A stretch of 43,040 nucleotides of DNA from Bacteroidota bacterium (GCA_028875125.1 JAPPGC010000081.1:1-43040); one strand, 5' to 3'. Positions 18,238-27,537 are shown, counted from the first letter of the stretch. The notes: generated by a model from the sequence alone, not told the origin. Numbers and translations are program-made.

Positions 18238-21200
18238 CTATTCCCGTGTGATTAGCATTGACGGTGCACCAGCCGGTACGGCTGTAACAGTAGCCGTACC
18301 ATCCGGCCAGTTTACATGTACTTTCACAATCTCGTCACCCGGAGCCAGTATAGGTTCAGCACTGCTCTGCGACCAATACCCGCTTCCAGCAACTATAGGC
18401 ACGGAGGGACCCAGGCTGCCATCGCGATATTCCGCGCGTACATTCCCCCCAACTCCAGCCTGATTCGCGCCAAACAGACGCAATTCAACACGAAGCCCTT
18501 TCGCGGCAGTCCTATTCCGGAGGAGCACTACCGGTCCTGCATTCTGAGCAACTGCAAGATCCAGTCGACCGTCACGATCAAAATCCGCTCTCACCGCTGC
18601 CCGCTGTGAACCGTATATGTAAATACCTGATACCTGCGCCGGCTGGGGGACAAGCTGATGAGATTCATCCGCCAATAGTAGCAGTCCCAGACCACTGTCC
18701 AAACGTGGGTTGCCTGAGGGCACAGCAAAAAAGTTTTGACTCAGAAACAAGTCTGTGCGCCCGTCACCATTGAAATCCCCCGGTACAGGTGCAAAAGCGG
18801 GCGACCATTGGGCTTCATCGGCGAGCGGCACCGCCTCGTAGTGAGATTCCCGATTCAGGAACACCATTGTTCGCCATTCCGTGACCTCGTGATAATTAGC
18901 CTCGCTCAATACAGGGCCAAAAATACCCATCGCCGAGCTTGTCGCAAATTCCTCGTAAGTCCGAATATGCTGCCGCAGCGTCGGCAAAGCATGCGTGAGT
19001 GTGCGAAAATCCCGTACCAAACCAAACGCATCTAACTCCGGGATATGCTGTACTTCCAGAATATCCAGACTGCCATTGTTATCCAGGTCTCCGTAATACG
19101 CACGGAGCGGTACATCTTGGGCATATGGATGATTCTGTCCCCAGTTGGTTGCAACCAAGTCTATTTTTCCGTCCCCGTCAAAATCTGCGGGTGCCACACC
19201 ATTCCACCATCCCGTATGCTCGGCTAATCCCAACGCACGCGTCATCCGTACTAGCTGCCCGCCCCCCCGGTTGTGAAATACATGAACGGGCCCCCACATC
19301 GTCGCAAGTGCTAAATCGGTAGTACCATCACCATTGAAATCGACGGCAGTAGCGCCGGAAACGAGCCCCAGTTTTTCGAATGGTGCACTAAGCGTGTCAT
19401 CTCGTACAAGCATTCCGCCTTCGTGCCGATAAATGGCACTGCTCACATTCACCGGATACTGTCCGGGCATGAAATGCCCACCTACAAAGAGCTCAAGCCT
19501 ACCATCACCGGTAAAATCTCCCAATGCGAGTGGCCCGGGGCTCTCCTGTCCGAAAGTAAATGAGGTATCGCCGCCGTCCTGCATTGAGACCCGAGTGATT
19601 TTCGAATCTTCTGCTAGATCCTCTGGCGTGCGTTCATAGTTGCTCATTCCTGCCAGCACATTATCGCTACCCGGGAAAACCACTATACCCCCGTGATCGC
19701 CTGAAGAAGGCTCGCTGAAGCTCCCAGAAATATTGAATCGACCGCCGTTATTTTGTATGAACCTAAGTGGCTCGCCCTTGCCTCCCCCCAGAATCAGATG
19801 CTCATAGCCGCCACTATCCATGGCTGTGACCGCTAGCGCTGGGCCCCGCTGGCTAAGTTTATGTGGCAGAAGTGGTTGTCGATCAAAGTCTGGATAACTG
19901 GATTCCTGGTGCTCCAACCCTATGCTCAACACTGTGAACATCGTCCCTGTTACCTGTACCACAGACGGTTCGGACGCTTCTATTTGAGGCTGGAAGATCC
20001 GGTACTCGCTACCAGGCAGGACCTCCTCTATGACACTGCGACTACCGTCTGCCCAATGCACTTCAATCTGTGCGCCGGGTGCATAGGCAAACGTAAGCGA
20101 TGCGTCGCTTGAGGAGAGGTATAGTCCACCTACAAGGATTTCTTGCCGCTGAGGAGGTAGGTTCTCGCTGGTAACCTGCACCACAGCGCCAACCCCCTGC
20201 GGGTTCGGCGCATTCCCCCGAAGACGAACAAGAATTCGCTCACCTTCGGCATCATTCCGAAATACACCCACCGGGGCGTCCAGGCGATTAATGATCACAT
20301 CCTGATCTCCGTCTTCGTCAAGGTCTGCGAAGGCCATTCCATGTGCTACATCAGCGACGACCCCAAGCCCCCAACCTTCCTCAACCCACTCAAACCGGGC
20401 GTCACCGAGATTGCGAAACGCAATATTTGGTAGATCCAGATCTGGAAAATCCAACAGAACTTCCCGCCAGGGGCGTCGGGAAGACCCTGCGGCGATTTGT
20501 GCATCTGCATCCATTGCATCGTATGCATGACCGGTAGTGAGGAGCAAATCCTGCAGACCATCCAGGTCCACATCAATGAATGCACTGCTCCATGTCCAGC
20601 CCGTCGCGGCAACGCCACTCATGCGTGCTATTTCGGAATAGGTTGTATCGGAGCGATTCAATAGCAGCATGTTCTGCATCTCCTGAGGACGTGCATGAAT
20701 ATCTCCCATCATTACAACTTCGGGAGGTATTACAAAATGCTGTTTTTGCCTACGTACATAATCCTGACTCAGCATATCCGCCAGAAATATATCCACGTCT
20801 CCATCTGCATCAATATCTGCGGCGGCCACGGACATCGTCGACTGACTGGTCTTCCTCAGGGCCAGTGTAGAGACTGCCTTGAAAGTACCTTCTGCGCTGC
20901 CCAACCAAAAATGATCAGGGCTCTCGAAATCATTGCACACATAAAGATCCTGGTGCCCATCTCCGTTAAAGTCCTGAAAGCGTACCGCGAGCGTCCAATC
21001 TCGCGGGGTTTCCCTCAGCGGATGACCTTCTTCGTCCAAAAACAGTCCTTCGGTAAAGGGTACTTCGGTAAAGAATCCTGTCCCATCATTGAAGAATACG
21101 CGATCCGGCTCTGCCAACTCCACACGCATCAAGCGGTCGCCCTGGCGTATGAGTTTGTATTCATCGGCCCAGTAATCATTGACCACGAACGAGTCTGCTA

Positions 21201-21876
21201 CTTGTTTCACGACTCGTTCAAAGGCGATTTCATTGGGCGGCCAGATATCTTTGACTGTGGCCTCCTTGTAAAAGCCTGCATACAGATCCAGATCACCATC
21301 CTGATCCATATCTGCCAGCGCAACCGAGGTTGCGCCGCCGGACTGCGGAAGGTTTGCCTGTGCGGTATGGTCCGTGAATTGACCTACTCCATCGTTCAGG
21401 AATAGTTGTACACCGCTTCCGAGCGATGTCACAAACAGATCCAGATCACCGTCAGCATCAACATCAACGAACGACGCTCCGGTTGCGCGCGGGTTCACCA
21501 ATCCCAGATTAGCCCGAAGGGTCACATCCTCAAATTGCCAACCCCCCTGGTTGCGATGAAGCGTACTCCGATGTTCCATACCTGGCAGAAAAACATCTGG
21601 CAGACCGTCCCCGTCGACATCACCCGTTGCCACCCCCGATCCATTTACAACATGCCGGTTGGTTACGAAAGCCGAGGTGCTGATTGCGTTGCTGAACGCA
21701 ATGGAATTGGAGACTTCGGTAAACCCTGTACCTTTCCCGATCGGGGAAAAAAGCGGACGTACTTCATACCCTTCGAAAGGCATCCACGTACGATCGGTCT
21801 CCCGACCGCATCCGAAGAAGACCGGCGCGCCAAGCAGGACGAAGCACAGGGTGCTATTCACAGGCCATCTGTACAT
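18238..21876 (-). CDS. Large FG-GAP/UnbV lipoprotein, paralogue A (1212 aa)
   Basis: Same two-half architecture as the downstream paralogue, indicating a tandem gene duplication. The signal peptide ends VFFGC (Cys23; Phe at -3 makes the lipobox non-ideal). Calcium-loop repeats include DVDGDGLPD, DVDADGDLD, DMDQDGDLD, DFNGDGHQD, DIDADGDVD, DVDLDGLQD and DLDEDGDQD in the first half, closed by a UnbV domain (GVGAVVQV and VHWADGSRSV). DFTGDGRLE, DFNGDGTTD, DFDGDGKID, DFNGDGRTD and DFDRDGRLD fill the second half, closed by GVGGNVRAEYRDGS and VNWPDGTATV. The family carries no known catalytic residues. It starts 14 bp after the small lipoprotein gene. Long antisense open frames inside it are codon-bias shadows. 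Confidence 0.9.
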   Translation of the reverse strand: MYRWPVNSTLCFVLLGAPVFFGCGRETDRTWMPFEGYEVRPLFSPIGKGTGFTEVSNSIAFSNAISTSAFVTNRHVVNGSGVATGDVDGDGLPDVFLPGMEHRSTLHRNQGGWQFEDVTLRANLGLVNPRATGASFVDVDADGDLDLFVTSLGSGVQLFLNDGVGQFTDHTAQANLPQSGGATSVALADMDQDGDLDLYAGFYKEATVKDIWPPNEIAFERVVKQVADSFVVNDYWADEYKLIRQGDRLMRVELAEPDRVFFNDGTGFFTEVPFTEGLFLDEEGHPLRETPRDWTLAVRFQDFNGDGHQDLYVCNDFESPDHFWLGSAEGTFKAVSTLALRKTSQSTMSVAAADIDADGDVDIFLADMLSQDYVRRQKQHFVIPPEVVMMGDIHARPQEMQNMLLLNRSDTTYSEIARMSGVAATGWTWSSAFIDVDLDGLQDLLLTTGHAYDAMDADAQIAAGSSRRPWREVLLDFPDLDLPNIAFRNLGDARFEWVEEGWGLGVVADVAHGMAFADLDEDGDQDVIINRLDAPVGVFRNDAEGERILVRLRGNAPNPQGVGAVVQVTSENLPPQRQEILVGGLYLSSSDASLTFAYAPGAQIEVHWADGSRSVIEEVLPGSEYRIFQPQIEASEPSVVQVTGTMFTVLSIGLEHQESSYPDFDRQPLLPHKLSQRGPALAVTAMDSGGYEHLILGGGKGEPLRFIQNNGGRFNISGSFSEPSSGDHGGIVVFPGSDNVLAGMSNYERTPEDLAEDSKITRVSMQDGGDTSFTFGQESPGPLALGDFTGDGRLELFVGGHFMPGQYPVNVSSAIYRHEGGMLVRDDTLSAPFEKLGLVSGATAVDFNGDGTTDLALATMWGPVHVFHNRGGGQLVRMTRALGLAEHTGWWNGVAPADFDGDGKIDLVATNWGQNHPYAQDVPLRAYYGDLDNNGSLDILEVQHIPELDAFGLVRDFRTLTHALPTLRQHIRTYEEFATSSAMGIFGPVLSEANYHEVTEWRTMVFLNRESHYEAVPLADEAQWSPAFAPVPGDFNGDGRTDLFLSQNFFAVPSGNPRLDSGLGLLLLADESHQLVPQPAQVSGIYIYGSQRAAVRADFDRDGRLDLAVAQNAGPVVLLRNRTAAKGLRVELRLFGANQAGVGGNVRAEYRDGSLGPSVPIVAGSGYWSQSSAEPILAPGDEIVKVHVNWPDGTATVTAVPAGAPSMLITRE

Positions 21877-21890
21877 TCAGGACGCCCCGG

Positions 21891-22379
21891 CTACATCACG
21901 CCACCCTTGAACTCATTCTCAAGGTACTCGGCAATTTCTTCAAAGTATGCTTCACGTCCGGACATGATTGGAACTTCTACCCAATTACCGCCCCCTGCAA
22001 GCTGCCCCTCACACTCGGCTACCATACGTGCGGCAAATGTACTGCCTGTACCTCCCGCGCGGCTGCGCGGACGTGCCGTGACCGAAACGCGCACTCTCAC
22101 TTGAGAATACCCGGCCAGTTGTTCCTCTTCAAGCGCATTAACTGCCTTCCACGATGTCTCCAAGCGTACATCCTCAGCCGTGTCTACGCGTCGATCTAAT
22201 CGATATCCGTACCGTGTCAGCAGCGCATTTTCAGCGGTTGTGACGATATGATTCCGCGCTGAGGTCCCTAGGTTGAACCTCAGCGTACTACTGGGGGCAT
22301 GGTCACCCTCAGAACCGGGACCGGAGCAGGCCCCCAGGAATAATGCGATGCCCAAAGCCAAAATCGTTACACGATACAT
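21891..22379 (-). CDS. Small lipoprotein of unknown function
   Basis: A 162-residue predicted lipoprotein with lipobox LGAC (Cys18) and a short Gly/Ser linker after it. The rest is a compact alpha/beta-looking domain with alternating strands (VRVRVSVTARPR), a Gly/Arg-rich patch (SRAGGTGS) and a C-terminal amphipathic helix (EAYFEEIAEYLENEF). I do not recognise the family; its size and envelope location are reminiscent of LptE-like or DUF4136-like lipoproteins, but no motif supports either. I chose the ATG at 22379 over an in-frame TTG one codon upstream. It lies 102 bp after susD, behind a strong stem-loop and a promoter-like element, and 14 bp before paralogue A. Confidence 0.75.
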   Translation of the reverse strand: MYRVTILALGIALFLGACSGPGSEGDHAPSSTLRFNLGTSARNHIVTTAENALLTRYGYRLDRRVDTAEDVRLETSWKAVNALEEEQLAGYSQVRVRVSVTARPRSRAGGTGSTFAARMVAECEGQLAGGGNWVEVPIMSGREAYFEEIAEYLENEFKGGVM

Positions 22380-22409
22380 CAAATCTACCCGTATTTAGTC
22401 ATGATTATC

Positions 22410-22417
22410 CAAATATA
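22410..22417 (-). promoter_or_regulatory. Putative Bacteroidota -7 promoter element
   Basis: Read on the minus strand this is TATATTTG, an exact match to the Bacteroidota -7 consensus TAnnTTTG. It sits 31 bases upstream of the small lipoprotein ATG and just past the intercistronic stem-loop, so it could restart transcription of the downstream genes independently of susCD. I see no convincing -33 TTTG element at the right distance, which lowers confidence. Confidence 0.4.
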
Positions 22418-22421
22418 CACA

Positions 22422-22458
22422 CAGGGAGGTCAGCGCTTCCGACGCACTGACCTCCCTG
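22422..22458 (-). terminator. Perfect 12-bp stem-loop after susD (attenuator/terminator-like)
   Basis: CAGGGAGGTCAG (22422-22433) is the exact reverse complement of CTGACCTCCCTG (22447-22458), with a 13-base loop between them. In the direction of susCD transcription it begins 23 bases after the susD stop and is followed by TGTGTATATTTGG, which is only moderately U-rich. It may act as a partial terminator or as an mRNA 3' stabiliser, allowing more susCD product than downstream lipoproteins. The inverted repeat is seen directly; the role is inferred. Confidence 0.7.
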
Positions 22459-22481
22459 ACCTTGCCTCTTGTCATATATGT

Positions 22482-24107
22482 TTAGCGGGGACGGACATTG
22501 TCGGAATCCTGCCGATAATCATCCCGTAGATAGGCCACCGGAGCACCTCCAGTGCTACCAACACCACCAAACGTATAATTTTGTAATCCCAGCGTCTCCA
22601 GTTCCCTGCCTGGCACAGGGAAATGGATGGGGGTACCTGTGACAAGGTCACCCAGTCCCCTATCATCATAATATGCCAGGCCAGCCCAAGTCTGGAATGT
22701 TTCTATGCGCCGTTCATGCTTAAGCTTCGCCCACAGACTAGCCGAATCCATGTGACTCTGCGCATCTGTAGACGAACCGGGGGAATCCGTAGCAGCGGCC
22801 GGATTTAGCATTCCCCGACTCACGCGGGTTTTGTTAATCAGATCAGCAACCACGGATGCACTGCCATTTGTACGCAAAAGGGCCTCGGCTTTGTACATAT
22901 CCATCTCTGCCATAATCATGTGGGGCATTGCGCCATTTGCGTTCCCCTGATTGTAGTACTGATAACGCTTATGATTATGCGATGAATAGTGATAAACACC
23001 GCGTGCAGCCGGGAATGGCCCATTGTTTCCCTGATATTGGAAGTCGGAGCCATCGACACTTAGGTCGGTGGCGTCTCCAACGATCCTGCGATCTGCTGTG
23101 GCAATGTCGAAGACTAAGCGTTCGCCCAAAGGTTTTGCCAGCCATGCATTGTAACCGCCAGACTCATCTGCCGGCCCAATCGTGCGGTAATCAACTCTGC
23201 TCCAGGTAGTCCCGTTTTGTCCATAGAACTTAAGGCAATCCCATTCCGTATTGCCGTCGTCATCACCAATGGGCGAGAAATCTTCGGTAATCCCGGCATC
23301 TACGCGACTCATAACTTCGCTCCAGTTTACCGCGGCGCGTTCAGACTCGTCACGAGCGACCTGAACATTTAACCGGGCGACGAACGAATTAATCAGTTTA
23401 ACCATTTCGTCTGAAGTTACATCCAAGCCCCAGATCCAATCTTCAGCCGCGGTAAACGAAAATGAGCCTGCCTGCGCAATCGCACGCGCCTCTTCAAGCA
23501 TCTCAATGGCCGCCTGGTTCACCTCCATGTACGGACGCAATTCCAGCGCATCATTCTCCAGGTCCACCGTCTCATCAACAATGAACGCTTGATCAAAGAT
23601 CAAGGAGAGTGATCCATGCATGAGGCCCTGGTTCATTTTTGCAAATGCCTTCAGGCGTGCTGTGTCAAAACCTTCGCGTGTGAAAATGTTGTTCTCCACA
23701 CTTTCTTCTTCTTCAGCACGCGCGATAGCCTGCAGGGCGTCGTTCGCATTTGAGATACCCCGGTAGGAATCAAACCATGGTTCCCTCGTGGAAGCGGCGC
23801 GACTATAGGTTGAACTGTTATCCCAGGCAATGCGAGGCTCACTTGACATGTCTCTCATTCCCCAGTTGGCCCAAGATGAGGAGTTCTCATCTGCCAATGT
23901 CGAAAAGAACATTGCACCATTGCTGCAATTCTGGATGCTGAGCCAGTAATCAGCAAACGTACCTTTGACTAGGTTCACAACATCTCCGGGCTGCGCAAAA
24001 GCTATCGTCCGGTCTGGAGCATTATTGTTTTCAACGGCCAAATCCTGGCAGCCGACAGCACTCAACGACAGTATGCCGACCAGTGCATAAAAAGCGATTC
24101 GCTTCAT
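22482..24107 (-). CDS. RagB/SusD-family nutrient-uptake lipoprotein
   Basis: Surface lipoprotein that caps the SusC pore and captures ligand. I chose the ATG at 24107 (541 residues), which starts directly with a lipoprotein signal peptide ending SAVGC (Cys20), followed by QD. An ATG at 24131 and a GTG at 24137 are in frame but would precede the signal with a charged stretch. Family features visible are the helical N-terminal repeats, WFDSYRGISNANDAL, a Glu/Asp-rich middle, and a C-terminal block with AEMDMYKAEALLR, INKTRVSRG and LKHERRIE.FQTW.GLAYYD, typical of SusD. It follows susC by 38 bp. No glycoside hydrolase or SusE/F-like gene follows; instead come FG-GAP lipoproteins, so the ligand cannot be guessed. 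Confidence 0.94.
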   Translation of the reverse strand: MKRIAFYALVGILSLSAVGCQDLAVENNNAPDRTIAFAQPGDVVNLVKGTFADYWLSIQNCSNGAMFFSTLADENSSSWANWGMRDMSSEPRIAWDNSSTYSRAASTREPWFDSYRGISNANDALQAIARAEEEESVENNIFTREGFDTARLKAFAKMNQGLMHGSLSLIFDQAFIVDETVDLENDALELRPYMEVNQAAIEMLEEARAIAQAGSFSFTAAEDWIWGLDVTSDEMVKLINSFVARLNVQVARDESERAAVNWSEVMSRVDAGITEDFSPIGDDDGNTEWDCLKFYGQNGTTWSRVDYRTIGPADESGGYNAWLAKPLGERLVFDIATADRRIVGDATDLSVDGSDFQYQGNNGPFPAARGVYHYSSHNHKRYQYYNQGNANGAMPHMIMAEMDMYKAEALLRTNGSASVVADLINKTRVSRGMLNPAAATDSPGSSTDAQSHMDSASLWAKLKHERRIETFQTWAGLAYYDDRGLGDLVTGTPIHFPVPGRELETLGLQNYTFGGVGSTGGAPVAYLRDDYRQDSDNVRPR

Positions 24108-24145
24108 TTGATTTACGTTTTCAAGTTTCATGTTCACTCACCAAA

Positions 24146-27100
24146 CTAAAACTGGAATTCCAGCTTCGCCCGAATCGTGCGAAAGGGTGGATAATTGAAG
24201 TCGTCCACACGGTATAACGTCGCATCTGATCCTGAGCCTACTTCGGGATCAAACCCTGAGTAATCAGAGAATGTCAGTAGATTGCGTCCGATGATGCTTG
24301 CTGAAACGGAATGCAGTACATTCCCAAAGATCCGTGAGAGTTGCTGGCGGTTCAATGTATATCCCACCGAGAGCTCACGCAGCTTTATGTATGTGGCATC
24401 TTCTACAAAGTGACTGTTCCTAGCAGTAGCATCGTAGAGTACTTCGTAATACGTGGTGGACTTCTTCATGTCTTCTTGTTTACTCCCCTGGTCCTGGTCG
24501 GTGTTGCGACCATCGCGATAGCTCCACTGCTTTGTGAAATTATAAACATCGCCGCCAATTTGAGCGCCCCACAGCATGTACAAAGTTAATCCCTTGTACC
24601 GGAACGTAGAGTTCAATCCAATGCTGAAATCTGGGAGAGCATCAGCGATCTGAACCTGGTCCGTCTCATTGGCCTCGTCGTAGTACTTGATCGGGATTCC
24701 CCAGCGATAACTGTTGTCGCCCGCAGAAACCCTGGTACCCCATAGATCATCCTCCCCACCCAAGACGCCATCTGCACCCGGACCACTTGTATAGCTGTTC
24801 CCCTGACCAACCGCTACGACATAGCCATCGTCGTTCACATCAAAGTAGCTCGCATCTACACCGGTGGGCAGCTCCGACAAATCTGTAATAAACCTATTGC
24901 CGTACATTGAACCCAGAATTTCGCCTTCCCGATAGAAGAACAGGTCCCGCGGTCCACCTAGATATGGATTGGAGTGAAATTCGGTGATCTCCTGACGCGT
25001 TCGGTCAAAGATGACGCCGACCTCAAAATCCATATCGCGAGAATTGTAGACATTCGCATTCACACTGGCCTCTACCGTATTTGATGCCAGGTTACCGGCA
25101 TTGCGCCACTGTGTACTGAATCCATAGTATCCCGCAAGTGGAACTCGCAGAAGGAGATCCTCCACTTCGGTATCCGCATACACCAACTCAACAAATATGC
25201 GATCCAGGACCCCTACATCCAATCCAATTTCTGTTTCCGTCTGCAATTCCGGCTTCAGAAACGCATTCCCCAGGGTCGCCTTTGAAAGCGTACCATTATT
25301 GAGTGAGAGTGTCTCATATTGTGCCTGGAATTCAGGGCGACCGCCGGCTGTCCCGACCGAGGCACGCAGCTTCAACTCGGTTACTGGACTGTTGGCCGGC
25401 CAGAAGTCCTCTTCCGATACACGCCATGCAGCACTGCCACGATAGTAAGATTGCCAACGCTCTTCTGCACCGAACAATGAACTTCCGTCCCGACGGAAGA
25501 ATACATCCACAATATACTTGTCCGCGTAGTCCATCCCGGCTGTTGCATAGTAGCCTTCAGACCGGACCGTTGAGGAGCCATTGCCAAGTAATTTCTCGCC
25601 TTCAGTCTCCACATTGGAGAGGTCCGAGATACCCAGGGTCACGATATCGGTCCCCAGTACAAATTCTGAGAATGAATCAAAATCTTCCACCTGCGCCTTG
25701 AGCTGCGCACGAGTGGTGAAGGATCCAAACCGCTTGCGGAAAGAAGCCGTAATATCATAATTGATCGCCTCACTGACCGAATTACGACGTTCAATGCGGC
25801 CATCATTTAGCGAAGAGGGATCAATCGTTTCGAATCCGATGTCGTAAAACTCCAGTTTATCCCTGTCGGAACGGTCATAGCTGAAATTGCTTTCCAGATC
25901 CATCCAGTCAAGCAGACTCCACCGTGCCCGGAAATTTCCAAGAACGCGCGAGCGATCCTGATTCATATCAGCATTCTCAATCACGTACAGCGGATTTTCC
26001 TCTACCGCCAATGGATCTGCCTGAATCTTGAGCCCACCACCATCATCCGTTGCTGAAAGGTTGACCAGTGGGTTAGTGAACATCAAACCAAAGAACGGAT
26101 TGATGTTTGAATTATTAGCCAAAGATGACCTCACCGCATCATTCTTTGACTGAGAATAGAATCCCGAAGTTGAAAGGGTTAGGGTAGGCCGAATCCGGTG
26201 ATCCAAGTTAACCCTGACGTTCCTGCGCTGGAGACCTTTCAGACCCTGAATAGCCCCCTGCTCGACAACATTCGTAAACGAAGCCAGGAAATTTGTCTTG
26301 GAACTGTTCTGACTTACACCGACATAGTTGGTCCATGTATTCCCAGGATTAAAAAATTGGTCAAACGCGTTATAGAGCGTGCCTTGATAAGGGTTGTCGT
26401 AGAAAGCAGCTCCATGTGGGTTCGTATCCTGGAGCGTACCTGGGCCGTACCCATTGCTCAAACAAGTAGCACACTCATTTTTTGCTCCTGAATCATCCAG
26501 GAAATTCCCAGATCCGTCTACCCTCAGATCGTGAGACGTATTGGCCTGGAATGACTTGACCACACCACTCACACCATACTCGTTACGAACCGTCACACGG
26601 GTCTGGTTGAGGGGAACGGCTCCGCCCCGCTGCGTTGTGATATTGATGACACCATTCTGGGCCCGTGATCCATATAGTGAAGAGGCTGCTGCCCCCTTTA
26701 CGATTTCTACATTTGCTATATCAAGCGCATCAATGTCGACCTGGTTAGCCCCGAGGACTACTCCGTCAACAATGTAAAGCGGTTGGTTATTCCCGGTAAT
26801 GCTGGTGGCTCCTCGCAGGCGTACGGAAATCCCGTCCCCCGGCGAACCAGTGCGTGCCTGAACAGCCACACCGGCAACCTTACCCTGGATTGAAGCAACG
26901 GGGTTTGACGCCGGCGCCAATGTAATCTCCTCGGAGCCTACCTGGCTCACGGTGAAGGCCAGTTTCTTCCTGGGCGTAGCTTCGGCGACACCGGTAACTA
27001 CGAACTCGTCCAGCTGCAACAGATCAGCAGACAGGACAAAATCTTCTGTCATAATGCCTTCGCTGATCGTGACGGTTCGAACTTGATCTGTAAAACCAAT

Positions 27101-27337
27101 GTAGACAGCGGTCAACTCCAATGTCTGTCCGAGATTTGCAGCAGGCACCTGGAAGGTGTAGTTTCCATCTAGGTCGGTGGACGCACCTATGGTCAGCGAC
27201 TGAATGAGCACATTCGCTCCAATGAGCGGCTCGCCTGTTTCATCGGTAACCGTTCCAGAGATTACACTCTGTGCGTTCACCAACCCTGGTAAAAGCAGCG
27301 CACATAACAACGCTGCTGCCAAAGAAAGCGTTTTCAT
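24146..27337 (-). CDS. SusC/RagA-family TonB-dependent outer-membrane receptor
   Basis: TonB-dependent import channel of the outer membrane. From ATG 27337 (1063 residues; an ATG at 27349 is also possible) it begins with a signal peptide ending GLVNAQ. A carboxypeptidase-regulatory-like domain follows (about 25-105: ISGTVTDETGEPLIGANV, DLDGNYTFQV), then a TonB-box-like region (DEFVVTG). The plug domain shows the SusC signatures PLYIVDGVV, VEIVKGAAASSLYGSRAQNG and VINITT, and a long beta-barrel ends in an aromatic residue (KLEFQF). GGGAAG-like spacing is absent, but GGAAGACTT precedes the chosen ATG. It is the first gene of the 17-kb minus-strand run and pairs with the following susD. The ligand is unknown. 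Confidence 0.95.
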   Translation of the reverse strand: MKTLSLAAALLCALLLPGLVNAQSVISGTVTDETGEPLIGANVLIQSLTIGASTDLDGNYTFQVPAANLGQTLELTAVYIGFTDQVRTVTISEGIMTEDFVLSADLLQLDEFVVTGVAEATPRKKLAFTVSQVGSEEITLAPASNPVASIQGKVAGVAVQARTGSPGDGISVRLRGATSITGNNQPLYIVDGVVLGANQVDIDALDIANVEIVKGAAASSLYGSRAQNGVINITTQRGGAVPLNQTRVTVRNEYGVSGVVKSFQANTSHDLRVDGSGNFLDDSGAKNECATCLSNGYGPGTLQDTNPHGAAFYDNPYQGTLYNAFDQFFNPGNTWTNYVGVSQNSSKTNFLASFTNVVEQGAIQGLKGLQRRNVRVNLDHRIRPTLTLSTSGFYSQSKNDAVRSSLANNSNINPFFGLMFTNPLVNLSATDDGGGLKIQADPLAVEENPLYVIENADMNQDRSRVLGNFRARWSLLDWMDLESNFSYDRSDRDKLEFYDIGFETIDPSSLNDGRIERRNSVSEAINYDITASFRKRFGSFTTRAQLKAQVEDFDSFSEFVLGTDIVTLGISDLSNVETEGEKLLGNGSSTVRSEGYYATAGMDYADKYIVDVFFRRDGSSLFGAEERWQSYYRGSAAWRVSEEDFWPANSPVTELKLRASVGTAGGRPEFQAQYETLSLNNGTLSKATLGNAFLKPELQTETEIGLDVGVLDRIFVELVYADTEVEDLLLRVPLAGYYGFSTQWRNAGNLASNTVEASVNANVYNSRDMDFEVGVIFDRTRQEITEFHSNPYLGGPRDLFFYREGEILGSMYGNRFITDLSELPTGVDASYFDVNDDGYVVAVGQGNSYTSGPGADGVLGGEDDLWGTRVSAGDNSYRWGIPIKYYDEANETDQVQIADALPDFSIGLNSTFRYKGLTLYMLWGAQIGGDVYNFTKQWSYRDGRNTDQDQGSKQEDMKKSTTYYEVLYDATARNSHFVEDATYIKLRELSVGYTLNRQQLSRIFGNVLHSVSASIIGRNLLTFSDYSGFDPEVGSGSDATLYRVDDFNYPPFRTIRAKLEFQF

Positions 27338-27464
27338 AAGTCTTCCCATGTTTTTGCTCAGTGAGTGGATTAGTATGAAGGAGAAGGGGTCCAACAGATC
27401 ACATGACCCGTGGACTTCTTAGGTTAAGAATTATTGCAATAAACAACAACGCCTCTTTAATCAG

Positions 27465-27474
27465 GGTGTACACC
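27465..27474. promoter_or_regulatory. 10-bp palindrome upstream of susC
   Basis: GGTGTACACC is a perfect palindrome 128 bases upstream of the susC ATG, in the 200-bp gap between the SPFH gene and susC. A dimeric regulator could bind here, but no regulator gene is adjacent and a single 10-bp palindrome can arise by chance. Confidence 0.25.
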
Positions 27475-27537
27475 GTGTGTCCCCGAACAGATAGGGGTTG
27501 CCTGACATATGGGCGTAAACTCAAGTTGCCCAATGTA

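Noticed and set aside
20695-22104. Two adjacent long plus-strand open frames (236 and 232 codons) opposite paralogue A
   Set aside because: They are antisense to a well-supported FG-GAP gene; their sequence is a low-complexity mirror of its calcium-loop repeats, with no family motif or signal.
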